NCBI GenBank assembly: GCA_029204225.1
Contig: CM055107.1
Span: 30,469,410-30,533,409 of the forward strand
Origin: Diphasiastrum complanatum
Lineage: Eukaryota > Streptophyta > Lycopodiopsida > Lycopodiales > Lycopodiaceae
DNA length: 64,000 bases
Direction: 5' to 3'
A program made the position numbers and the translations under genes. The notes under the pieces are model-generated. The model made no database searches and was not told where the DNA came from. It saw only the letters and a list, made by a program, of their open reading frames with translations. Position 1 is the stretch's first letter. The number at the start of each line of letters is the position of its first letter. Positions 24,401-36,400 of this stretch are shown piece after piece.

Positions 24401-27400
24401 CTGTGCCAAGCGGGCAAGAAAACAAGACATTGATGACGGATCGCCGACGAATGTCGGTCCATCCATCGCTCAGTATCGTGCATCCATACCTGTCGCAAAA
24501 CACCCATTAGCTACATGCAAAAATTACGGCACCAGTAAATCCTAAACACATGCAAAGAGATTACAAAGACAAGTTACTTACTGCTGCCAAGCTGAGCGAA
24601 TGGAACTCAACTCCCGCGTGATGGTCTCCTCCTCCTGACGAAGCAACCTGCCTCGTAGTGCCTCTCGCCTGGGAGGTGTCCATGTAGCATCCACGGCCGC
24701 CATCTGTGCACAGAACTCCCTGAACACCCAAGTGTCAGCAACAGCAAAGGCAATGCCGCACTCGTAAAAGAACTGGCCACACAGTCGAGTGCAACGGGCC
24801 TGCTGCTCTCTCTGCCAGCCGCATCGATCAAGAGTCTGCTGCCTGGGCCTAACCCCTCTCTGCTGTGTATATGGTGCTCGTGGTCTGGCATGCCCAACGG
24901 ATGGCTGATCTGTGGGTGTGTCACTCTCTCTGGCAACATCTGGCGAAGCATGTGGTGCATCTGCTGCCGAGGAGGAGGGTCGAGAAGCACCCGCTGCTGC
25001 TGAACCAACATGCTCATCTGATGGTCTTGCTGCTGCTGCGGATGGAACTGAAGGTGCTCTACTGGGCCTTGCACCTGAACCATGCTCTGCCCGTGCTGTA
25101 CTGGGCCCTGCAGCTGTACCATGCTCTGCCCGTGATGTACTGGGCCCTACACCTGTACCATGCCCAACCCATGATGTACTATGCCCTGCAGCTATACCAT
25201 GCCCTGCCCGTGATGTACTGGGCCCAATATCCATGGTAGGCCCTGCCTGTCTGCCTGTGAGCCCTCCTGCATGTCTACCTGTAGCTGCTCCTGCTGCCTG
25301 TCCCTGTCTAGAACCCTGTGATGCAGTATCGGGCCCGTACATGGTAGACAACCTCTGCAGATCCTCATCAGAAATCCTGGGGCAATCAGATATGCCCAAT
25401 GTCCGCCTATCTGGCCCTCTGACCCGCAGCAAGTGAGCCCTAACCCTGGTGAGTGATCCTGTGAAGTGACCACCGCAATGCAAGCATCTCCATCTGCGGG
25501 TGCCTGAGCCATGGTGTGTGCCCACATCCCTGTTGGTAAGCTCAACCTCGGCCCAAAGGCCTCGGTCCCGCACTGGCATCGTATCAACACGACCCTAAAC
25601 CTGCAAACAACAAATAATCAGGCAAACGTTCAGTAGAAAAAAAAATACATTGCATTGAACAACATTACCGAGCTCAAATAGAGCTCAAAATACCAGAGCA
25701 TACATCAGAACGATTCTAGTTCACACATTATATCAAGTGCCAAAGAAGAACATGAGATTAGGGCGTGGGATAGAATAATTTATGTATGAGGGATAACAGG
25801 CGACTGACGTTAGCGTCAGAGTCCGTGCAGGCATAAAGGAGTGCAGTGTGGGCCTAAACCGCGCCCCTAGCAGATGTTTGCACGATGGTCCACGCCTAAA
25901 CCCTAAAAAGTATGGAATCAGGGCATGAAAATTGAAATTTGTTATACGGACGTAGACGGGCGGAACGGAGGTCATAGGAGTCTGTGCAAGCATGTGGAAA
26001 TGCATTCTAGGCTCAGACATCACCTCACTCGGTTTCCAACAAGCCATTGCGTGGAAATGGCCAAAATACATAAGCATTTGGAATGTGGTGTTCAAATCTC
26101 GCTAGGCGTGTCGTGACGGCTGAAACTGATGCTGTAAAAATCACTGTGGGCGTGAAGAAAGGTGGTCTAGAGCCAGACTACGCTCGATTTGGTTGCGTAC
26201 AGCTCAATGTCAACAATTGCAAAAAATCAAACCTACACTTACCAAATATCGAAATTTGGTCGTTTCGCTCTCCACGAAGCTCAGACCCACTCGGCACCGT
26301 GCATACCAACTCCGTATTGTCGAGTAGATGCCTGCCAAGTATTCACTTGCGAAGATTGGACGCCCACGGCTCTCAGAAAAAAATTTGCCTCCTCCACTGC
26401 TGGCGCGGTTCTGTGCGCGAGGAGGAGGCCAAAAATCGGGTTTTTTTTTTTTTTTTGCGATTCTGTCCACGATTCGCTGCAGCGAATCGCGATTCTGCGA
26501 ATCGCAATTCCCGAATCGCGATTCGCTGCAACTATGATATATATATATATATATTTTGGTTTTTTTATGGGCAATATGGGTATCAGATGAAAGCTCTAAT
26601 TAAGAGCATAATTACTGTGTAGTTTGTCGACTGTTATTGAAAAGGTTTTGCATGAAACTTTTCACTAATGCATCCATTGCATGCATCAACTTGCGGTGAC
26701 TTAAAAAAAGAAGATTGCTTCAACATCTGCTCAATGTATCGTTGTTGAGAGATAAAGATTCCAGCCCCATGTGGAAGATCAACAAGAACCCAAGTGTGGT
26801 TCGTCATGAGTGAGTTGTACTCCTCTTGCATCGCATCCTCCCAACATTTTACTCCTCTGGCTTGCTCATAAAAAACAGGTTCTACTGCACCATCCTCAAT
26901 AGAAGTTAGAGCAAAATCAGAAAAATCAGCAAATTCTATTGATTTAGTAAAGGCACGAGTCTTCTCTTCATAGAAATGATCCACTTTGCTGTTCTGCAAA
27001 GTCTGCAACAACCATTTAGGGACTGGTTTGGGCTGTCCAACAGCCTTACCTTTGTCAACACTTTGCTGTCCAAAGTGTTCCGAACTTGGACCTTGCTGTC
27101 CAATGTTTTCCAAACTTGGACCTTGCTGTCCAATGTCTTCAACATGCTGCTCTTCACCATAGATAGGTTTTTCTTGATGAATTGTGGGCTGCAAAATTGA
27201 AGGAGTAGTGGGCTGTCCACTAGAAGTAGATGGCAGTCCCTTCTCTTTATGATTAGATGACAAAACCAAATCTGGAAATATTTCAACATATGCATCATGG
27301 CGGAAGTCCCCTTTCATGACATGAGTGGGCACAACATCATAGGAGGTCTTTTCATCAAAATGAACATCACAACTCACGATGATTTTATTAGTATCCATAT

Positions 27401-30400
27401 TAAACAACCTATAGCCCTTGCTTTCGCTACTATAGCCAACAAATATGCATTTAACTCCTTTGTCATCAAGCTTGGTTCTTAGCTTATCGAGAATAAAAGC
27501 ATAAGCCGTGTAACCAAAGATGCGTAAGTGAGAAACAGTAGGCTTCTTACCATACCAAACTTCATAAGGAGTTAACACCTTCAAGGCTTTAGTAAGACAC
27601 CGATTACTAATGTAAGCTGCCGTTATAACCGCTTCAGCCCAAAACTTGTGATGTAGGCCCTTTGCCTTGAGCATGCTCGAGTCATCTCCATAATAGTGCG
27701 ATTCTTTCTTTCGGCAACACCATTTTGTTGATGTGTGTAAGGGGTTGTCATTTGATGATGGATACCCTTGCTTTAAAGATAAGTACCGAACGTATTCTTT
27801 ATATTCCCCTCCTCAGTCGGTACGTAAGATCTTCAAAGAGTGCCCAAACTGGTTTTCTATCATTGTTAGAAAATCCTTAAAGCGTTAAAAAACTTCAGAT
27901 TTTGCCTTCATAGGATAAATCCATGTAAATCTCGAAAGGTCATCAATAAAAGTAACAAAGTACTTACACCTTCCAATGGATTCGGTCCTCATTGGACCAC
28001 ATACATCACTATGAACCAAATCAAATTTGCCATCAACTCTAATAGTTCCATCAATTGGAAAAGCTTGCCTTTGAAATTTTCCAAGTATGCATTCTTCGCA
28101 TACATGTCTTTCGGGATGCTCAATATTAGGAATGTCTTCAACCATATTGAATCTCTTCAAGATCTTCAAGCTAGCAAAGTTGAGATGTCCAAACCTAGCA
28201 TGCCATAATTCAACCAACTCCAAAGAATGTGAACTTGATGCAACAAGACAAAAAGATGATGAAGCTCTTTGCTCATAGGTATCCATAAGGAACAATCCAC
28301 CACGTAATGTTCCCGAAGCAATGATCATAAGAGATCTCTTTGGGTCTTTGATAAGATATTTGTCTTCTTTGAATTCTACAACCAATCCTTGGTTCATAAT
28401 TGTAGACACCGAAATGAGATTCTTTTTTATTTTTGGAACATAAAGTACATTACGAATGTACTTCTCCTCACCATTGGGTAAGATAATGGGGATCACTCCA
28501 ATACCTTTGATAGGATAAGAGGTGTTATCAACACCTTGAACTTTTCTTCCATCATGCACTTTTACAAGCTTTGTGAAGACTTCTTTGTGATAAGTCATAT
28601 GGAGTGTGGCACCGTTATCAATCACCCAATCAATAGATGAAAAAACAGCAACTTGTAAAGTTGACGATGAGTTGTTTTCTGCTGAAAAACCAACAAGATT
28701 TGAAGTGGCAGAAATCTCGTCTTGAGGAGAGATGAGATTATTAGTGACAAAAGCATAATCATTATTGAAAAGATTATCCTCCTTTCCAAATTGTTGTTCC
28801 AAAGTAATGATTGCGGTACTTGTATCGTTACCTTTCTCTTTTTCCTTTGCAAGCCTCTTCCTACATTCTTTGATGTGATGCCCAAACTTCTTGCAATAGT
28901 GGCACTTACCCTTCTTCTTGGAGTCTTGATCTTGAGCTTCCTTAGATTTTTGATCATCTTTGGAAGTTTAGAAAAAAGGCTTCCCTTTCCACTTGCCTTT
29001 ACCTTTGTCTTTTGCAAAGAAAGCTTGATCTTCTTGTTCACCAAAGTTGATCCTTGTTTGCTCTTCTTGAAGAAGTAAGCCAACAAGTTCGTCGAAGGAG
29101 ATTTGCTGTCCCCTAAGAAATGCTCAATGATGACACAAATGGAAGGTAAGAATTAGGAAGAGAGTTGAGAGTAATAGATACAAATTGTGAGTTCTCAATC
29201 ACCTCATCAATACTAAGAAGCTCCTCTCGAAGATCCTTGATCTTCATCAAGTGGTTTGTAAGCAAATCACCTTCTTGCATCTTCAAGATAGAAAGTTGAT
29301 TTCGAAGATATACCACTTTTGCCACATTCTTTACTTGAAACATCTTTGCAAGAGTCTCCCAAGCACTTTTGGAAGTCTTGCATCTCTTCACTGATAATGC
29401 AATGACGGAATGTGCTTGTGCATCTCGTCGATCCCACTTCTTTTGCTCATCGGAAGACACCTCCGTAGATGATGAAGTAGTTGTTCTAGATGGTGTAATA
29501 GGTGCCAAGGTAGGCGGCCTCTCTTCGTCACCATTAACTACTTCCCACAAACCTTTAGCAACTAGAAGGTTCTTTATCATGTAGCACCACAAGGAATAGT
29601 TTGTGCCATCCAGCCTATCTTCACTAAATAAAGAACCAATAGACTCCGATTCTTTAGCCATAACAGAAAAGTCAGCTTGTTAGTAAATAGGAAATAAACT
29701 TTCCAAGTCAAAATCTACTCAAAGGGCAGCAACCTCAAAGCTGAAATTATGAGCACAATAGATTGAAAATGAACTTACTTTGCTGTCCCGCAAAGTCAAC
29801 AACAGCCACCGTGGGACTGTTTTGGGCTGTCCAACAGCCATGTCTCTTCTTGCAATTTGCTGTCCAAGATCTTTCGAGACTGCACTTGGCTGTCCAAGGT
29901 CTTCCAACACTGGTCCTTGCTGTCCAACAGTTCCTGTAGGCTGATTTTGAGCAACAATGGGCGGTTTTTGATGAACATGAGGCTCTAAACTTGGTGAGGT
30001 GTTGGGCAGTTCGAAATTGGTTGATTGCTGCCCCTTATCTCCAGAAATAGAAGATGGTACCAAATCTGGAAAAACTTCAACATTCACACTATGTGGGCTG
30101 TCCCCCTTCAAGATATGAGTTGGGGCCACATCTAATGAATTCTTTTCATCAAAATGCACATCACGACTAACAATAATCTTGTTAGTGCTCAAATTGAACA
30201 GCCTATAGCCTTTGCTGTCACTACTATAGCCAACAAAAATGCATTTAACTCCTTTATCCTCAAGCTTTGTACGAAGTTTATCCGGAACAAAAGCATAAGC
30301 TGTACAACCAAAAATGCGAAAGTGAGAGATTGAAGGCTTCTTCCCATACCAAACTTCATAAGTAGTTAATACTTTCATTGCTTTAGTAGGACAACGATTG

Positions 30401-33400
30401 CTTATGTATGCTGCCGTTATAACCGCTTCAGCCCAAAACTTGTGAGGCAGCCCCTTTGCTTTGAGCATGCAACGGGCCATCTTCATAAGTGTGCGATTCT
30501 TTCGCTCGACAACACCATTTTGTTGAGGCGTATAGGGAGTTGTCATTTGATGTAGAATTCAATAAGCAAATATGTACTCTACCTACTTATTGAATGTAGG
30601 GCACCCCCAAAAGTCAAGATAGGGCCCCTAAGCCAAATTAGACCTCTAAGGACCCACGAGTCAGTACATGACCAAAATTGGGTCCAACTAAACTTAAGAC
30701 AAACTTAAGATGGCCTAAATAACTAAATACCCATGGTTACACAAATCTCGACCTTTTGGGTCAAAGTAACCTATGGATTAACATTACCATAGTCATTTAT
30801 TTCTAACGTATTTTTAGTTTCAGAGAGGATTTTTTTTTTTTAAAATTTTTGGCTGTTTAATCAAGAACAGTTACACCCCTTCGAAGTTCGAGTGTTGAAG
30901 TGGGGCACTTTATTGCAAGAGGTGACATTTCAATTGGAGCTATATTTAAAAATTTATTGCCATATTTAATGTTTGGTTAAAAGGAATGTTTATGCATTTA
31001 CGAAGCCTTTGTTTTGTTTTTTATATAATAGATTTTGAAAATCTTATTTTGTCTATTAGTTCTTGCTTTAGAATGCAACAAACTTGAAAAGTAAGTTGTA
31101 TGATAATTTTTGTATGTTATAAAGAGTTGTTTGCGATTGGGTACTTGTTGGTGTTATTTTGTCGAGTTTTTATCAACTAATGACAAGTTCATTGATAAGT
31201 TTGGGCCCTATTAATGTTGTATACTCATAGGGGCACTTATTTTTATTTAAATATCGCCTTGTAAGCTTAAGGGGCCCATTATAAATATGGCTTTTAGAGT
31301 CCATATGAGCTTGACTCTTTGCCTTCTCTTCTAGTAAGTTGGCTATTCTTAAATCCCATCTATTTGTATCTCTGGAGAACCACTGTAATTCTCGGTTGAA
31401 TAGAATCCTTGAATTTCTCTCTATTCCATGCCCTCTTTCTAGAAGGCGCTTAGTCTATGGCTGTCCTCATTTTTCAGATTTGAATCATGTTCAATGTTCT
31501 TGATTGTATGCACAACATCAACCTATAAGCATTAGAAATCACCTACATTTGGTATCAAAGCTACTAAGATCCTTTTCTCCTTCAAATTGTAGATTTTTTA
31601 GAATTGGAATCTTAGCAATTAGGAAAGCTATCTTTGATCAAAGCAGTTTTCTGATGCATATTTTGTCCAAAAGGATTATGCAGGAGTATTCTTCTTGCTG
31701 AGAGATAAGATTGAAATATAATTTGCTTGAAGATTCCAAAATTCTAGCAACTTATGCTCATATCTCTCTAGGGGGTGCAAACCCAGAAAGGGGCTATTTC
31801 TGATTTTAGAATCGTTATAAGATCTTTCTAATCTTTTAAGTGTGGTTTGGTTTCTAGAAGATCCTACCATTCTAATAATGGCCGAAAGGTGAATTCTGAA
31901 AATTTCAAATTGGATTGTAAAAATTGCCAAGTTCAGAAATTCAAAATGAAGGACATCTTGATAAGGTTAGATCTTTGGGATCTAACACTCGGGGAAAAAA
32001 TTCCACCTCCCAATAATGATATATTTGATGAGGAGAATGCTTCCTACAAAAAGAAGAAGACGTTCGGTAAAAGATCTAGTAGAGCATTAGCCATTATCAT
32101 CGTGTCAATCAAGGACAGCCTTACACCACATGTTACGGATGTCTAAAACTCCTAAAAGGCTTGGGGAAAGTTTCAACAAATGTTTGTGACCACCTCTACA
32201 ACTAGGATCTTGCCCCTCGAGCAAAAAATTCATACATTGAAGATGAATGAGGGAGAAGCAATGACACCCTATGCAATGAGGATAAGTGAGTGGTAGATCA
32301 ACTTAAAGATGTTGGCAAGGAAGTTGATGATCTTGACATAATGTCACCTTAAATGGGCTTCCACAAAATTTCCAGCATCTACTCACCACTCTTAATGTAT
32401 GTGAGAACCCTTTAAGCTACGAAAATGTGGCTGGAATTTTTATACAAGAAGAAATGTACTATTATATCTAGTAAGATTGATTCAAAGAGTGGTTACCATA
32501 AGGTGAGAGGACGGACATAAGATTGCCTTCAGAACTTGTTTTTGGCCACTAGGAATTTCTAGTAATGGTCTTTGCATTGACTAATGCTCCAACAACATTC
32601 ATAACGTTAATGAATGATGTGCTTAGATTGTTTATGGGCAAGTTTGTGGTTAACTTTGTTGATGACATACATGTTTAAGTCGTGGTGACTCACATTAGGA
32701 TTGTTTTGTCAATTCTAAGGGATAACACTTTATTTGCTAATACTTAAAAAAGTGAGTCTCTCGAAAAGAGATAGCATGTTTGGATTTTATAATGACAACT
32801 TAAGGAGTGAAATTGGATCCAAAAGATGTGGAGTTTTATGTACATACAGACCATGATACTTTAAAGTATTTTTGCAACTACCTAGACCTAAGAGAACGGC
32901 AAGCCAAGTTGCTGAGTTGATGCTTGAATTTCACATGGAAATTCAATGCAAGAAAGGTGCTAAAGATTATGTAGCCGATGCATCATCTCAGATTTTAGTT
33001 GCAGCAAATCGTGATTCTGGGGGTATAGCGATTTGCGAATCGGGATTGCTGCCCAAATTTTTTGTTTTTTTACTTATCAGAAAATTTTGGACCTGAAATG
33101 AACCTGAAAATATTAGAATAAGACATGAAATTACTGGAATCAGACTTGAAACTACTGAAATTGGACCTAAAACTATTGTAATTGTAATTTATCTATTTTT
33201 TCTCTCTCTACTGATACCCATATTGCCTTGTTAAAAAAAAAACACAGTGATTATGGGGGAATCGCTATTTTTTTGACAACGATTCTAGAATCGCTGGTGC
33301 ATCTATGTCTCAGATATTGTCAGATGTCTTTTGTGGTCATAGAGAATGACCTAATTGTTGAGATTAGGTAGGCTTAGTAGGAGGATCCTTATTGTAAGGA

Positions 33401-36400
33401 AGTTGGTGAGAGAGGCAAATCTTGTGCAAACAGTAGCTTGTAAGAAGTTACACAAGATTTCGCATTTATGCCATGATAGTCCCTAAGTTGCATCAGAATG
33501 GCGTTCTGGAGGCATAGCATTCCGGAACGTCCAAAAAAAAAAATGTTTGGTTCCCTCTTACAACGATGGTGTTGCTCTGTGAAGTATGTCCCTAAAAGAA
33601 TCAAATCAATCATTAAAATCTAGACCATAGATTGTAATTATGTTGGCAACGTCGTCATTCCCAGAATTTCTGAAATGTTCTAGAACGAGCAAGGATGTAT
33701 GTATACAATTATGTGATACATTGTTTGAAGCGTCAGGTTAATTAATTTGAAAGGATTATAGTCCCTAGTTCATTATGCCTGCTACTTGTTTCATAAGGAA
33801 GATGGGAAAGTATTATCATAGACTTTGTCACACATTTGTCTCGTATACCATCACAACATGATTTTATCCTGGTTGTGGTTGATAGACTCACTAAAATGGC
33901 TCATTATATTCCAACATGTAGAGATATTGATGCGTCTGGTGTAGCTAGCCTTTTTTTTTTTTCAAGCATATATTCAGACTTCATGGGTTACTTTCGTTCA
34001 TATCGTCTGATAGGGATACCGTTTTACTGGGAGTTTTTGGATTGTGGTAATGGCTAAGCTAGAGGTTTGGTTAAGAATGAGTAGTAAGGATCATTCTAAG
34101 ACGAATGGCAAAACTAAGAGAGTTAACCAAACCTCAAAGGATATGTTGAGGGCATTCGTGGGTGAAGCAAATATAGTGGGACAAGTATTATTGCCGCTAT
34201 TGGAATTTGCTTACAATAATAAGAAAAATGCTACCATGAAAATAAGTCCTTTCGAGCTGAATTATAGGTTTAGGCCTGCAACTCCTATACTATAGGAATT
34301 CCTTAGAAAGTGCCTAATGTGGCTGAAGTTCTAATTCAAATGACTGAAATTTTTGAGTTAGCTAAAAGGAATGTGAAAAAAGTAATGGATAGGGCCAAAA
34401 TGTTTGTTGATCAGAAAATCATACACTGAGAGAGTTCGAGGTAGGAGATATGGTCTTTCTCCAAGTATTGAAAGACTCTAAGACCCTGAAGATGGGCAAT
34501 TGTTACAAGTTATCTTCGCGTTATTGTGGACCTTAAAATATGTTAAGAAGATGAGTGATGGCTCTTATGAGTTAGCTTAAAACTTGTAAAGCGCATATTA
34601 TATTTCATGTTTCTAGACTAGAGAGGGTTATACATGATGGTGATAACTTGTTTGATGGCTTGTTTGCTTTCCAAGAGCAGGGGCCCATGAGAGTATTGGA
34701 CCGGCGAGAGAGGTGTTTGCACAACCAGCTGATCCGAGAATACTTGGTCACTTGGCATAGCAGGGCTCGGCACCCACATGTGGTGACCTTTGTAAATTGT
34801 AATTACATGTTGACTAGTTGATATTGAACTTCCAAAGTCATACTTAGAAATCAGGATTGGTTTGGACCGACCTCCTAAAAAGTAGGAGAACTGATCAATC
34901 AATTGGACACGTGGCATATGCTCACTGGGGCACTTAAACTAGTTGATGAGTGACACCTGTTGGACGATCCTCCTACTTATTTGCCAATGTGTCAAGGTAC
35001 TGTCAAGTGGTAAAGTGTCAGCTGTGCATGGAGTCTGTCATGTGTCGACGTAGGAAGGGTCAAGGTCAAGGGATGCTTGAGGATTGTGGATATGCGAGGC
35101 ATTCCGAAGACTTTCTATGCAGAAAAGGCTGGGTGGAGACAGAGCAGCCAGATCCTATAGTGTTTAGGAGAGCAATCTATGTACTTATTGTGGAAATCAA
35201 TAAAGTTTGAATTTTGTGCAATTCCATGTTTTGTTGATATATAAAAGAGGATCTAACAGGTTGAGCACAAAAAGAGGGGAACTTGCAACTTGTAGTTCCT
35301 TTAACTCATTTATGTCTGTGGATTTTCCAAACTCTCCATCTCCTCCTCTTGATACCTAGGATCTGCCTAGCTTCAGTCCAATTTCAGACTGAGAACCAAT
35401 TATAATTATGGTACCTGATTTCCCATTCAAGTGAATTGAACAACAATCACTTCAACAATTTGCTTATACTTTTTGCAGTGTGCCCTAACTTATCTATGAT
35501 ATGTTGGGTACACGACACCGTATGAGATCTACCAAGTTGTGGCAACCTAATGGTCCCAAGTACTTAAATGATAGATCCTAAAAGTTGATAGCTCTATTAA
35601 CCTGCCTCTAATTGGTTTTGAAATGGTTTGTGGGCAAATGCTAAGGTCTACAATTCAGGATATCTAGGGTTGTTGATTTTTCCAAGTGCCCGAGACATCT
35701 TAATTGTCTGCTATAAATATTACATAGGTACCTGCTCCGTACATTTTAGGTACTGCATATTCCATTCTGTTTCGTAAGATTCTTGAATATTTTGACTAAA
35801 TAACAAAGTTTCGGACGATTATTCCAGTAAAAAATGATACTTGCTGAACAATGTTCTTGTACATCGCAGAGCTGTGAAATACTATTTGTCGGAATATACA
35901 TAATTTCCATGTGAAGGTTTTCAGATAGAATGAAGGATTAAGATGCACACAATCTAGCTTGGGGCAATTTGGCCCCTTCTAGCAACATATCAGGCCCAGT
36001 AAATTTTTCTAAGCAAGATTTTGATTGTCCATGTCTTTGTTTTTGTTTTTGAGTTTCACGCTGTAAAGTTTGTTTGTTCGAAGACATTATGTTCATTAGG
36101 AAATTCCAAGTGGCTAACTTAAACATAGACCATTTTACAAATACAAGTTTGTCCATTCTTGGGATGTGATCCCGGTAATAAATATTATATGAGCTTAAAC
36201 TTTATTTGAAACAATATTGTGCCTACTCTTGTACTCAATGTTTGAATATAATATTTGTTCTATGACTTCATCATTACGTCTTTTAGAACTGATTTACTGT
36301 TTGAACCTAATGATAGTATGACATACATGTCGATATGGTTCAATTTTATGAACTATTACTATTGTGCCTAGATTGGGTTAACTACTTGCTTCTATGACTT

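Larger units (their letters stand above)
21410..26536 (-). mobile_element. hAT-superfamily DNA transposon, 5127 bp
   Basis: Terminal inverted repeats start CATAGTTGCACCGCGATTCG (left) and, on the other strand, CATAGTTGCAGCGAATCGCG (right). Both continue into arrays of GAATCG/CGATTC palindromes. ATATATAT flanks both ends (21402-21409 and 26537-26544), consistent with the 8-bp hAT target duplication, though the (TA)n target makes this ambiguous. Inside is one minus-strand transposase gene (22030-25579) with long untranslated flanks (25580-26450 and 21490-22029). Confidence 0.85.
32455..34800 (+). mobile_element. Degenerate Ty3/gypsy pol (RT to chromodomain)
   Basis: In order: RT pieces [13 protein letters not shown] and [20 protein letters not shown] with FVVNFVDD; RNase H text TDHDTLKYF and [20 protein letters not shown]; integrase core [20 protein letters not shown]; later [20 protein letters not shown] and [11 protein letters not shown]; linker [20 protein letters not shown]; a chromodomain-like end with [11 protein letters not shown] and VLDRRERCL...IREYLVTW. 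Stops and frameshifts occur throughout. It is interrupted by a MITE at 32994-33307 and probably by a second small element near 33.5-33.7 kb. Confidence 0.75.
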
